Below, in pieces: positions 20,225-30,330 of a stretch of 64,000 nucleotides of DNA. Both the position numbers and the translations under genes were made by a program. Source of the DNA: an uncultured Candidatus Altimarinota bacterium (GTDB taxonomy: Bacteria > Patescibacteriota > Gracilibacteria > BD1-5 > JAGOOR01); NCBI GenBank assembly GCA_937924685.1, contig CALEVN010000020.1:1-64000 (forward strand), read 5' to 3'. Every line of letters begins with the position of its first letter. The first letter of the stretch is position 1. A model generated the notes under the pieces. The model ran no database searches. It was not told the DNA's origin and saw only the letters and a program-made list of their open reading frames with translations.

Positions 20225-21445
20225 ATGTCTGAATTTGCAAAACTCTTGGCTGCTGAGCCGAAAGTCAAAATCCTCAAAAAAGGGGAGATTGTTAAGTGTG
20301 CGATTGTCTTCATTGGAAGAAAACTCTTCCTCGTCGACGTAAATAACCAGTTTACTGGTATCATCTCTGGTGCTGATCTCATGTCTTCTGTCATGGATGT
20401 TCGTACGCTCAAAGTCGGAGATGAAATCTCTGCTATGTACCGCGGTCAGGATCCTGAATCAGGTCTCCTCATCCTCTCTCTCAGAAAAGCTTCTCAGATG
20501 ACACTCATGAGCAAACTCCTCGACAACAAAGAGAAGAATCTCACGATGACAGTCGTTCCTACTGAAGCAAACAAAGGAGGTCTCCTCATCGATCTCGATG
20601 GTATGAAAGGTTTCGTTCCAGTTTCTCAACTCTCACCTATCCACTATCCACGTGTGGAAAATGCTGATCCAGAGAAAATCCTCGGACATCTCCGTGCTCT
20701 CATCGGTAAACCTCTCGAAGTTCGTGTTCTCAATGTCCAGGATGATGGTAAAAAAATCATCTTCTCTGAACGTGCAACAGCTGATCAGTCTCGTGAAGCT
20801 GCTCTCAAAAATCTCAAAGTCGGTGATCGTGTGGAAGGTGTCGTTTCTGGTATTCTCTCATACGGTCTCTTCGTGACTTTTGATGGTCTCGAAGGTCTCG
20901 TACACGTTTCTGAAATTGATTGGGGTCATGTCGCAAATCCATCAAAATTTGCAAAAATTGGTGACAAGGTCAATGTTGAAATTATCGGTCTCGATCCTGA
21001 GAAAATCTCTCTCTCCATCAAACGTCTCAAACAGAATCCTTGGGCTGAACTCGCTGGTGCTTACAAGCTCAACGATATTATCGAAGTTCCTGTTCTCAAG
21101 ATCTCAAAATTTGGTGTATTCGTAGAACTCAATGGAGGTATCAATGGTCTCATTCACCTCTCTGAAATTTCTCACACGCCTGTGAAAAATATCGAAGAAG
21201 TCATCAAGGTTGGTCAGAAAGTGAAGGCAAAAATCATCACTCTCGATATCAATGAACGTCGTATCGGTCTCTCTATGAAGGCTCTCGAACCAGCTCCAGC
21301 TGGTGCTGAGAAATCAATCTCTGGCGGTGAAGCTGCGAAAGTAGATAAATCAAAAGAAGCTGATATCGATGTCGAACTCGATGGAACAGAAAAGAAAGAA
21401 AAAAAGATAGCAAAGAAAACAGCTAAAAAAGCGGATAAGGAATAA
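20225..21445 (+). CDS. rpsA: 30S ribosomal protein S1
   Basis: The 406-residue protein has four S1 RNA-binding repeats (about residues 18-85, 100-170, 190-260, 275-345), each with the G-x-x-G-x-[FL]-V pattern, such as G-L-F-V-T-F-D-G-L-E-G-L-V-H-V-S-E. E. coli S1 has six repeats, so this is a short form as in several other phyla. A lysine-rich tail follows. S1 helps the ribosome bind mRNA. I use the ATG at 20225 rather than the TTG at 20219. No TGA codon is used, and codon choice is strongly biased to CTC, CGT and TCT, as expected for high expression. The 125-nt leader holds GGAGC/GCTCC arms that could form a hairpin. Confidence 0.95.
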   Translation: MSEFAKLLAAEPKVKILKKGEIVKCAIVFIGRKLFLVDVNNQFTGIISGADLMSSVMDVRTLKVGDEISAMYRGQDPESGLLILSLRKASQMTLMSKLLDNKEKNLTMTVVPTEANKGGLLIDLDGMKGFVPVSQLSPIHYPRVENADPEKILGHLRALIGKPLEVRVLNVQDDGKKIIFSERATADQSREAALKNLKVGDRVEGVVSGILSYGLFVTFDGLEGLVHVSEIDWGHVANPSKFAKIGDKVNVEIIGLDPEKISLSIKRLKQNPWAELAGAYKLNDIIEVPVLKISKFGVFVELNGGINGLIHLSEISHTPVKNIEEVIKVGQKVKAKIITLDINERRIGLSMKALEPAPAGAEKSISGGEAAKVDKSKEADIDVELDGTEKKEKKIAKKTAKKADKE

Positions 21446-21452
21446 TTCTTCT

Positions 21453-21488
21453 TTGTCATTCCAGCCAAGCGAAGTGCGAGGTGGAATC
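21453..21488. repeat. Dispersed palindromic repeat, copy 1
   Basis: GTCATTCCAGCCAAGCGA followed by GTGCGAGGTGGAATC. The same arrangement occurs at 30334-30377, and a shorter version at 40539-40565. The arms CATTCC and GGAATC pair as an inverted repeat. It lies between rpsA and the next gene. Confidence 0.6.
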
Positions 21489-21498
21489 TAGTTTTCTC

Positions 21499-21530
21499 GA
21501 AAATCCCCCAGAAATGGGGGATTTTTTATT
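21499..21530. terminator. Terminator shared by rpsA and the convergent gene
   Basis: AAATCCCCC pairs with GGGGGATTT across an AGAAAT loop, with a T run after it. The stop of the convergent gene lies within its 3' edge. Confidence 0.8.
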
Positions 21531-22761
21531 GTCAGATTTTTTCTCGAACAAGTTTATTAATCATCTCAATTGTGTTTATATATACACAACCAGTTGGTTT
21601 ATTAATATGCCAATAATTGAGAATAGCTTGTGCGTATTTTTTCTGAAATCTTTTAATGGCCTCTACATCTGCTTTTTTATACACACCATCAACTATGAGA
21701 TGCTCTCATTCTATAGAGTTGAGAAATACTTGAAGTTTTTTTACATCTTCTGGGTTATTTTTTCCTCAAAATTTTATATAGGATGTTATAAATGGCTGAG
21801 AAATGGTAGGCTTTACGACTATTTTTTCTTGCAATGTGGGTGTATTGACCGGTGTTTCTGTTTTTATCACTTCGATAGATTGTGTTTCTGACTTGGTCGG
21901 AGAAGTATTTTCTGTAACTGTATTAGGTTGCGGTGTCGTATTTGGGATATTTTTTTCTATTGTTGTTTCAGATTCGGGCAAAGGTGCTGAATATCCACTT
22001 CAACAATGTGTCACAAATGTAGCATCACTGGAGGTTGAAGTATTATTCGCTGCATCTGTGGTACTTATTTGATAATGATAAATGACGCCACAATTACTTA
22101 ATCCTGAGATACTTCAGCTATGACTCGTGGCAAGGGAATTACTAATCGTAGCTGTTGAACCGTAGGAACTCGTGAGACCATAGGAAATGCTTGAAGTCGC
22201 TGCTTCATCTGTTGTAAGCGACACTGTTGCATCTGTTTTGCCCGGAGTAACGATGAGGGCGCTTTGTATTGGGGGAGTTGTATCAGCTGCTGCTATAACC
22301 ACAGGGCTTGGACTGGCACCATCGATTTCGTTTCCGCCACCTGTTGATGTGCGAAGCCACGTAAATGGATATGTTCCAGGTGAAGACGGGTTAACAACGT
22401 TACCGATAGTAACAACAATCGTGGATCAACTGGACACAGACTGGTTTATATTGATAAAAGCACCTTGTTGCCCGACATTCCAGAATGATACAATTGTTTT
22501 TGAAACACCATTCACTGTGACGTTGAGGCTGTTTTCTGAATGACCCGTATCAAACCCACTTCCAAAAATAACATAGAGGAGGTAATCTGATGGGCCAAGC
22601 GCTGTAGTAGTCGTATAAGTAAATGTATATGTCGCATGTGCTCCAGGAGCATAAGAATCTCCTGAATATGAAAAGTTTGTCAACGAAGCAGCAAACGAAC
22701 TCAGAGGTGATAATATCATTATTCCGATAACAGTAGCCAAGAAGAGACGAAGGTGTTTCAT
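21526..22761 (-). CDS. Secreted protein with Ig-like region and C-terminal peptidoglycan-binding-type domain
   Basis: The 411-residue product reads through several TGA codons. I start at the ATG at 22761, which gives a clean signal peptide (M-K-H-L-R-L-F-L-A-T-V then a hydrophobic core and F-A-A). A beta-rich domain follows, then a fibronectin/Ig-like repeat ending in a T-H-C segment, a Thr/Pro/Glu-rich linker, and a C-terminal domain with the pattern N-N-P-E-D-V-K-K-L-Q-x-F-L-N plus a final helix (V-E-A-I-K-R-F-Q-K-K-Y), as in the PG_binding_1 fold. It is a paralogue of the larger lectin protein at 30829-32793. Where this copy has TGA (HS-TGA-SISGL) the paralogue has GGC, direct support for Gly. 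It is probably a wall-associated surface protein. Confidence 0.85.
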
Positions 22762-22854
22762 AGTAAAAAATAATAGTGATAGTATCTTACCAGACATTTT
22801 TTTTAAAATCAAAAATGAGAAGCAATTTTTTGTATTTCCCTATACTTTACTCCT

Positions 22855-23805
22855 ATGTTTCCATCTATCATTGATGCCAACATCCACCGTGCCTGTGAAT
22901 GACTCCGAGTCGTAGAGGAGTATTTTCGTTTCGTAGTAAACAATGAGAAAATCACATATAAACTTGCTCAACTCCGAAAAAAAATAAGCTATCATGCTCT
23001 TCCTGTTTCTGATAGATCGAGAATGGAGGCACGAGATACAGAGAGTGATGTCCGGGCCAATGAAGTAATTCAGTCTCGGAAAAATTCGTACGACTTATTG
23101 CTAGCCAATATGAAGCGTTCGCAGGAGGCACTTCGCGTTCTCGAAGAGTATACAGGTGATGATTATTTTCGGGTATGTCGCTATGAGCTCTATGAGCTGG
23201 AAAAAGAGTGTTTCCTCAATCTTCATAAGCCGTGGGAACTTCGATGAATATACCTCATATCTCATGACGTAGATATACTTCGAAAATGACTCGAGCTCGG
23301 TGCTGAGATCATTCAGCTGCGATGTAAAGATATACCAAAATCAGAAATTCTTGCCAGGGCTTACGAAGCTCGAAGAATTTCTGCAGAATTTGGAAAGCCA
23401 CTTATCATCAACGACTATCTCGATATCGCTCAAATTGTCGATGCAGATGGTATTCACACAGGTCAGGATGATATCAGTATTGCCGATATTCGAAAACTCT
23501 GGAGTCCAGATAAAATATACGGTCGCACCACTCATTCTCTGGAACAAGGAATAATTGCTCGTGATGAAGGCGCGAGCTATGTCAGCGTATGACCTATTTG
23601 GGCGACCCCGACAAAGCCTGATAGGGAGGCAATAGGATTCAAATATCTCTCCCAAGCCTCGGAATTATGAATTCCTTTTGTCGCTATTGGTGGCATCAAT
23701 CATGAGAATATTTCCGAGATACTTCCCTATAAACCAAATATGATAGGGGTGGTGAGGGATTATGAAAATATCCCTTTAATAAAAAAATATTTTGAGACAG
23801 TGTAG
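22855..23805 (+). CDS. thiE: Thiamine-phosphate synthase, long form with N-terminal domain
   Basis: The 316-residue enzyme joins HMP-PP and HET-P (thiazole phosphate) to make thiamine phosphate. The C-terminal barrel (from about residue 130) has the expected Q-L-R-x-K, I-I-N-D-Y, A-D-G-I-H-x-G-Q-D-D, G-P-I-W-A-T-P-T-K and V-A-I-G-G-I-N; the Gly of the G-P-I-W motif is TGA at about 23590. The first about 125 residues form a helical domain like that of the longer ThiE proteins of cyanobacteria and others. TATACT lies 8 nt before the ATG. No other thiamine gene is in the window. The stop almost touches the convergent lipoprotein gene. Confidence 0.9.
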
Positions 23806-23806
23806 A

Positions 23807-24646
23807 TTATTTTTTGGTAGGGTCTCCCACGATAAGACCAGTTCCTAGTACAAAAGATATGTCTCCACTATTTATGGTTGTGTCGGTGGCAGGTATACGA
23901 ATAAGAAGCTCTCAGCTCGTGTGCCTACCCATAGTAATATCGGTTCATATCTGGAGACCATGCTTTGCTAGGGCTTCTTTTTCTTCTGTAAACATGTCTG
24001 TTAGTTTTTTTACGAGGTCATCAGAATCATCACTATCGGTGAGGGTGGCTGCTACTCCATAGACCCTTTGTTGCAAATATACTGTATATACTTGTCGCAT
24101 TTCTGTAGAAATCTGACGAGCAAAATGTAGTGCATCAAGTTCAAGGGTTTCATGATTTTTACCTGTAAGGGTTACATTTTTAGCGACGAGTCTTGCTTGG
24201 TGTACTTTTTTATCAATCGTGACAGTAAAAGTAACATAAGAAATGCCATTTTCCACACGCATAAGTGGTCATAGCTGTACATCTACTTTTACCTGTGAAC
24301 TCGGATGGAGTTTCTCAAGTTTTTTTTGCAATTCCATCATGATAACATACATAGATCGTGATTTTTCATCACGCTCCAGATCTTTTTGGATATCTGCGGT
24401 TACATCTTCAAATTGGAATCGTTCCTCCACGGAGCTATTATCTGTTACGAGTTTTTGATTTTTTGGTTGGGATGTGTTTTTCGGAGAGTATGTTATTTTT
24501 GCCTTCATTACTTCTTCATGTGTATGAGGAGTTGTTTTACAGGCTGCCATTGCGAGAGCGGCTACACTCAAGAGTAATAGTCGACTTGATGATAAAATTG
24601 GACGATTATTCGTAGGAGTAGCCTGGATTGTGTTAGATAAGATCAT
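23807..24646 (-). CDS. Predicted lipoprotein, 279 residues
   Basis: The start at 24646 gives a positively charged N-terminus, a leucine-rich core and a lipobox-like A-M-A-A-C-K, so the mature protein would be lipid-anchored at Cys. Met at -3 is unusual but tolerated. The following part has a helical segment (residues about 75-125) and then beta-rich stretches with conserved-looking R-L-V-A-K-N-V-T-L-T-G. TGA glycines occur at 24269, 23945 and 23912. A TTG start at 24673 is possible. The family is unknown to me. Confidence 0.75.
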
Positions 24647-24720
24647 AAAAAAGATATTTGATAATCCTATCAAAATCTTTTCAGTTGCAAGTTATTCTTT
24701 CTTTTTGAAAAAACGCAATG

Positions 24721-25992
24721 TTATCCTAGAAATTTTTCTACCAAACCACGGTCGCTCCACGGAATTGGTCATTTATTGGTCACTTGTACTGTTTCACATC
24801 ATTTACCAGCGAGGAGAACAATGTCTCATTTTTGTGCTTTTCGGAGAGCCCATTCGATAGCTTCTTTTCGATCAGGAATGATTTGAAATGTCTCACCCTC
24901 AGTTCGATTAATACCTGCTCGAACCATATCGATAATCTTTCTTGATGGTTCTGTGTAAGTGTCATCATCAGTGAGGACGATGATGTCAGCGAGTTCGTCG
25001 ACAACCCGCCCCATTTTTGGTCGCTTTGTCGTATCTCGATCGCCTGTGGCTCAAAAGACGATGATGATACGTTGTTTATTTTTTTTCAGTGTTTCGAGAA
25101 CTGAGCGGAGACTCGTCTCTGTGTGGGCATAGTCGACAAGTATCGTGAGGCCACGAGTATTTGGGACGAGTTCAAGTCGACCTGGTACGCCCGTGAATTT
25201 TTTCCATGCTTCTTGCATCGGTTTTGTTTCGATCCCTATGGTTCTGAGTGTCGCATAGGCCGCAATGAGGTTTTCTGCATTAAAAACTCATATGAGTGGT
25301 GATTGTACAAAAGCTTCTTCCTGAATATGAGTACTACATTTGATGACCATTTCGATACCTTCTTCGTTTGCAATGAGTGATCGAGCCTGATAGGTCGCTG
25401 GTTTTTGGAGGCTGTATGTCACCACTTCAGTTCCAGCTTTTTTTGCAAAAATATCATAGTATTCAGAGTCGCGAGGGAGGACGCAGATTTTATGAATCTC
25501 AGACTTGAAAAGACGAGCCTTGGTTTTGACATAGTGATCCATATTTCCGTGGAGGTCGAGGTGATCCTGTGATATATTGGTGAGTACGACAGCGTCGTAT
25601 CGTATGCCAAAGTTTCGAAAGTAATAGATACCATGGCTCGATGTCTCGAGGACGAGATGTGTCACGCCCATATTCTTCGCTTTTTTTATCATCTTCCAGA
25701 GCTTAAAGGGGCTATCCATCGTCATCTTTGATTGATTTTCATGCTTTTCACCTGCTATCCACACTTGTGCTGTGGAGAGGAGAGCAACGGGTCTCCCAGA
25801 TGTCTCGAGAGCGCTAGCTATCAGCGTCGAAGTTGTTGTTTTTCCTTTCGTGCCAGTGACACCGATGATATACATACTCTTGGCTGGATTTCCTGAGAGG
25901 GAAAATGCGATAACACCACGAAACCAGTGATAGATGAGTCTGATAGGACTTTTGAGTCCGATACTCTGACGGAAAAATTGCATTGCTTTCAT
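24721..25992 (-). CDS. murE: MurE-like Mur ligase lacking the N-terminal domain
   Basis: The 423-residue product contains the Mur ligase central domain with the ATP loop GVTGTKGKTTTSTLIA near residue 44, S-S-H-G-I and T-N-I-S-Q-D-H-L-D-L-H, and the C-terminal ligase domain with G-R-L-E-L-V, V-D-Y-A-H-T, F-G-A-T-G-D-R-D and A-G-K-G-C-E-T. It adds the third amino acid to the UDP-MurNAc-dipeptide of peptidoglycan in the cytosol. It is about 70 residues shorter than usual and starts almost directly at the central domain. The diaminopimelate-specificity motif D-N-P-R is replaced by D-D-D-T-Y-T-E, so the added amino acid cannot be inferred. TGA glycines lie at 25288, about 25050, 24826 and near the end. 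Confidence 0.87.
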
Positions 25993-26098
25993 AGTGGTGA
26001 TAAGTGTATGAGTATTTTATTGTTGCAGACAGAAAAAACTTTGACAATCTGGCCTATTCAGTATATTTAATATGTATTATATTGTATAATCTATTTTT

Positions 26099-27562
26099 AT
26101 GAGAAAAATATCGACACTGTCCTTATTTGTATTTTTACTCTTTTCTGTTGTATTTGCTTCGTCAGGGACGACTATTATACCAAAACCGGTAAAGGAAGTA
26201 GTGACTACGGCACCAACTGTGAAACCTACTCAGGTAAAAGGTCTCGTAATTCTCAATGATTTTTATGCTGTTGATGAAAATTTCGTTTATGCCGTTAATG
26301 AGAAACATAATGCATGGGTAAAAATGCCCAATGCCGATAGAGTTACTATCAAGCTCATAACAGGACAATTTGCGCGTGATATAGATCAGATTTTTGTTCG
26401 AGGTCAAAAACTAGAAAGAGCTGATATTGATTCATTTTCTGTTATATCTGGTCAATACGGATACGGAAAAGATAATAAGCATGTCTACGGCCCGCATGGA
26501 CTTATTGTTGATGCTGATCCGGCGACATTTAAGCTGCTGACAGATATGTATTCTACTGATAGTGGAAATGTGTTTTATGATGGGAAAAATATCAATGCTG
26601 ATTCTGGAAGTTTTGAAGTCGTAGATAAAGGGCTATATGCTTTCGATAATGCAAACGTTTTCTATGCTGGTGAGATACTGAAGAATACTTCCCCAGAAGG
26701 TTTTGTCGTAAAAGGGCCTCGTGCATTCACTGCTGATGGTCGTACATTTTTCGAAGGGCAAGTAGAAAAATGAGAACCAAACCAGAATAACGCACCCCCA
26801 TCAAAGACAGTTCAGAATTGGTTTTCATGATATACTGAATACTTCACAGGTAAAAATATCCCGTTTTGGTCTCTCAATGTTTTTGCACTTGTTTTATTTT
26901 TTAGTTTTCTTTTTGTCTTTTTCGCTGACAGAAACGACGAAGCGGTTCCATTTTGGAAGACACTTCTTAAGGTGATTATTAGTCTCGTTATTGGTGTAGT
27001 GGGATTTTGGCTTGCATCACTTTTTGTAGGTACATTTACGGCACAAGTGATCGGCCTTATCGTGGCCTTCTTTTTCTTTATGGCACTATGGAGTGCGCTT
27101 GGGTGGATCAAGTCCTTCCTTATAACGATTCTCAGTCTTATAGCATTTATATTCCTCCTGTCTCTTGGTGGCATTTTTGCTCGACTTTTCTTCCATGACA
27201 TAGCGAGTGTTCTGATATTTTTAGCTCGCCCAGAGGTGCGATTGATTGGTGTCCTCAAAATAGCGGGAATTATGGCTGGATCATTTCTTATTTTTTCTCA
27301 GCTTGGATCAAATCTCTTCCGTTCTGTTGGGCAGGCACTCGTAGCAACTGTTATATCGCTTGCTATTCTTGCATTCCTTATGTGGCTCGGTCACATTAGT
27401 ACATTCGTTGCCATTGGAGTATTTGTCCTTATGTATGCTGCTCTTCTCTGGATTATGCGATTTCGTATGGTTTCCAATCTCTTTGTTGAGACAGTGAGAA
27501 TTGTTCGTATTGCCCTTATCTTAGCTGTGATTATAGGTATCGTCGTGTGGATAATTCTCTAG
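26099..27562 (+). CDS. DKNYW-domain protein with C-terminal multi-helix membrane domain
   Basis: The 487-residue frame includes two TGA codons near 26770-26832. A signal peptide (residues 1-21) is followed by an outer domain with several copies of the pattern D-x-x-x-V-Y/F-Y-x-G, like the DKNYW repeats (D-N-K-H-V-Y-G, D-S-G-N-V-F-Y-D-G-K, D-N-A-N-V-F-Y-A-G). From about residue 255 seven or eight membrane helices follow, without recognised motifs. Joining a DKNYW sensor-like part to a membrane domain is unusual. TATAAT ends 8 nt before the ATG. Confidence 0.8.
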
Positions 27563-27581
27563 CAAATTTAATCCCAGCAAT

Positions 27582-28004
27582 ATGAGTTTTTTTTCAGGGA
27601 AAAATATTTTGGTTATTTCTGATGAGTGAAAGTCGAGAGAATCATTATCTAAAGCGGTTGGTAGTGTTCTACGAGTCTCTGGCGAAGCGGATGTAGTTTT
27701 ATCAGGTACATACTTTTCTGAACTTAATTCAGATACTCAAGCTGATGCAATTGTTATCCGTAAGGATTATGCAGCCATACCATGAAAATGAATTGAATCC
27801 TGGGGTCGAGCAATTATTAGAGAAATTGAAGAGAAAACATTAAAAAAAATCAGAACAGTTATATTAGTGGCATCCCCTGATAATGTTTTAGATGCAGGAA
27901 TTTGGGCAATTGGACTCGATGTACCAGCTGTACTTGTCGGGAAAAATAAACAAATACATGTCGCTCTTGATGCTGTCTTAAGAACTCCACTAGACGGAGA
28001 ATAA
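27582..28004 (+). CDS. Unknown alpha/beta protein, 140 residues
   Basis: This gene is hidden unless TGA is read as Gly; three TGA codons are used. The pattern of alternating strands and helices (I-L-V-I-S-D-E, A-I-V-I-R-K-D, V-I-L-V-A-S-P-D, A-V-L-V-G-K) resembles a response-receiver or Rossmann-like fold, but the phospho-acceptor set is not clear. It starts 19 nt after the DKNYW membrane gene and may be cotranscribed with it. Confidence 0.6.
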
Positions 28005-28070
28005 AAATTCAGATGTTTCGGATGTAGTCGATATCATTCGAGTAGATATTAAAAAATGATTTATATTTTT

Positions 28071-28098
28071 TTGCCTCTCTTCGAAAATAAGCTATAAT
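28071..28098 (+). promoter_or_regulatory. Promoter of map
   Basis: TTGCCT at 28071-28076, a 16-nt spacer, then TATAAT at 28093-28098. The ATG of map at 28107 is 8 nt further on, leaving at most a few leader bases. Confidence 0.55.
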
Positions 28099-28106
28099 TT
28101 ATTCCA

Positions 28107-28850
28107 ATGATTGTTTCTGACCCAAAAATTCTCCAAATACTTCGTGATGCGGGTAAAATCCATCAGGAAATTATTTGTGAACTTTTTGCTTCTGGATTAT
28201 TACAAGTTGGTCGAACAGGCCTCGAAATAGAAGAGTGGATCAAAAAAACACAAAAAGCAAAATGAGTCGAATCAGCGTTTCTTGGGCAGTATAACTATCC
28301 TGCAAATATCATTATTTCAGTCAATGATGTGGTGGTTCATGGAGTACCGATGGATATACCATTTGAATCAGGCAATGTCGTGAAAGTCGATTACGGGATT
28401 CGTTATCAGGGATATTTAACTGATGCAGCGACAACTATCATTATCTGAGAGCCAAAAAATCCTCGTCATGTACGATGTATTGAAGTCGCTCGAGAAGCGC
28501 TTGCAAATGGTATAGCACAGGCAAAAGCAGGGAATTTTGTCGGAGATATCTCTTCTGCGATTGAGACGACCGTGACTCAAGGAGGATTTCATATCATCCG
28601 TGAGCTCACAGGACATGGACTCGGTAAAAATATTCACGAAAAACCTGATATTTATAATTTTTGAAAACCAGGAAAAGGGGAGAGATTAAAGGCTGGTACG
28701 TACGTCGCTATTGAGCCCATCGTTGGTTTTTCTACTCGTCATATATTTGATACTGGCAAGCATGCTATCTGCATGGAAGATGGTAATATTGGCGTCCAAG
28801 AAGAACACTGTGGAATTATTGGGGAAGAGGGGTTTGAGATAATTGTTTAG
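28107..28850 (+). CDS. map: Methionine aminopeptidase, type I
   Basis: This 247-residue cytosolic metalloprotease removes the initiator methionine from new proteins. The five metal ligands are in place: Asp in V-D-Y-G, Asp in L-T-D-A-A, His in E-L-T-G-H-G-L-G, Glu in A-I-E-P and Glu in V-Q-E-E-H. TGA glycines lie at about 28263, 28446 and in N-F-G-K-P-G-K-G, where Gly is the family residue. The end overlaps the convergent DoxX-like gene by 4 nt. Confidence 0.95.
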
Positions 28851-29206
28851 TGATCAAAGAGCATCCTCACTAGCTCAGCCATGAGAGCAATATTTTTTGT
28901 AAAGTGAGCAAGCTCTTGTCCCTTCTCAGCCGTTGTGCCTTTCCAGAAGGTATGTACTATCGGTGTCACGGAAAGCAGAAAACCGAGTATACCAATAATA
29001 CCTGCAGTAACGAAGTATCCGGTCATTATTGTGAATCCTCAAAAAATGAGAACAACTCACGAAATCATAACCATCTTTCGTGTTTCAAATGTCCATTTAT
29101 GGTGTTGTGCTTCCTTTGTCAGCTCTTTGAGATGGATAAAATGATTTATCCCATGAAAGAGAAAAAATAGTCCGAGGACAGCGTGAACAAAAGTTTCTAT
29201 ATACAT
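28847..29206 (-). CDS. DoxX-like small membrane protein
   Basis: The 119-residue product has four hydrophobic segments and the pattern F-H-G-I-N-H-F at about residue 18, as in DoxX/DUF families of quinone- or redox-linked membrane proteins. TGA supplies glycines at 29057 and 29042. The ATG at 29206 is chosen because the hydrophobic segment starts there. The exact role is not known. Confidence 0.75.
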
Positions 29207-29229
29207 AATGTTATCTATCGTAATAAAAT

Positions 29230-29256
29230 AAAAAGGAATGCAAAGCATTCCTTTTT
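29230..29256 (-). terminator. Terminator after the nitroreductase
   Basis: AAAAAGGAATGC and GCATTCCTTTTT form a 12-bp hairpin with a 3-nt loop and a T run; it works on the minus strand and perhaps both ways. Confidence 0.85.
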
Positions 29257-29272
29257 AATAATAAATACTTTA

Positions 29273-29881
29273 TTAGTTTACTGATGTAAACACCTTCTCT
29301 TTCGCATATCGGAACTTCGGTCGTGGATGTTCGTCGACAGCACGGTAACCAATAGGGATCATAACAGCGACATCGAGATTGCTTGGTACTTCGAGGATTT
29401 TTGCGACAGCTGATGGATCAAATCCTTCCATTGGACAGCTATCAATCTGGAGTTCCGCACACGCAGCGAGAGCGAAGCCCTGAGCGATATAGACTTGTTT
29501 TTTCGCCCATTCAGCAGAGGCGTGAGGGATAAAGCCCGTTACCATATCTTCAAATCCCTTGAGACCAGCTCGTGCCTCTGGATTACCACCAGAGAGTGCG
29601 TCGAAGTATTCATCTTTGACACCCATGAGGTCATTTCTCGCACACATCACGATGAGGTGTGAAGAAGTCCCTACTTGAGGCTGATTCCATGCAGCTGCTT
29701 GGATTGCATCTTTTTTCTCCTGGTTAGTCACGATATAGAAATGATAGGGTTGCATACCAAATGATGTTGGTGTCATGCGGATAGCTTCGATGATTTTTTC
29801 GAGATCAGCATCAGATACTTTTTTAGTAGCATCAAACTTCTTTGCAGCGTAGCGCCATTCGAGATTGGAGAGGAAAGACAT
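29273..29881 (-). CDS. NAD(P)H-dependent nitroreductase (NfsB-like)
   Basis: The 202-residue flavoprotein has the family start W-R-Y-A-A-K-K-F, then M-T-P-T-S-F-G-M-Q-P-Y, and I-P-I-G-Y-R near the end. These enzymes use FMN to reduce nitroaromatics, quinones and similar electrophiles. No TGA is used. It is divergent from an HxlR regulator, the usual arrangement for redox-responsive control of nitroreductases. Confidence 0.93.
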   Translation of the reverse strand: MSFLSNLEWRYAAKKFDATKKVSDADLEKIIEAIRMTPTSFGMQPYHFYIVTNQEKKDAIQAAAWNQPQVGTSSHLIVMCARNDLMGVKDEYFDALSGGNPEARAGLKGFEDMVTGFIPHASAEWAKKQVYIAQGFALAACAELQIDSCPMEGFDPSAVAKILEVPSNLDVAVMIPIGYRAVDEHPRPKFRYAKEKVFTSVN

Positions 29882-29990
29882 AAGGATAAAATGAAGAAAT
29901 AAAACTTGATTACGGGGCCAATAGTATTAATATGTCTCAATATAGCAAGTAGTCATAATAAAAATTATTAGTCATAAAAATAAGACCAAT

Positions 29991-30329
29991 ATGAAATCAA
30001 AAGAAAAAAATATAAAAAAATCAGTAGATTGTAGCGAAAAATCATGCCCTGTATCTCGGTGTATGAAAGTCATAGGAGGAAAATGGAAAATTATCATCCT
30101 CTATGCACTTCAGAACGGAGCAAATAGATTTGGTGTTCTGCAAAAAACCATTCCTAATATCAGTAAACAAATGCTCACTACTCAGCTTCGAGAGATGGAA
30201 AAGGATGGCATCATTCACCGAGAAATTTTTCCAGAGATTCCTCCACGTGTCGAGTACTCCATTACTCCTCTCGGAAAAACACTTTTTCCCATTATTGAAG
30301 CGATGGATAAGTGGGGAAGGCAGAAATAG
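29991..30329 (+). CDS. HxlR-family transcriptional regulator
   Basis: The 112-residue winged-helix protein has the typical C-P-V-x-x-x-M-x-x-I-G-G-K-W-K, S-K-Q-M-L-T-x-Q-L-R-E-M-E and V-E-Y-S-I-T-P-L-G. Two cysteines near the N-terminus and C in S-R-C could sense thiol stress, as in HypR or YodB. It probably regulates the divergent nitroreductase. Two TAGTCATAA direct repeats lie at 29950-29975 in the shared upstream region. Confidence 0.92.
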   Translation: MKSKEKNIKKSVDCSEKSCPVSRCMKVIGGKWKIIILYALQNGANRFGVLQKTIPNISKQMLTTQLREMEKDGIIHREIFPEIPPRVEYSITPLGKTLFPIIEAMDKWGRQK

Positions 30330-30330
30330 C

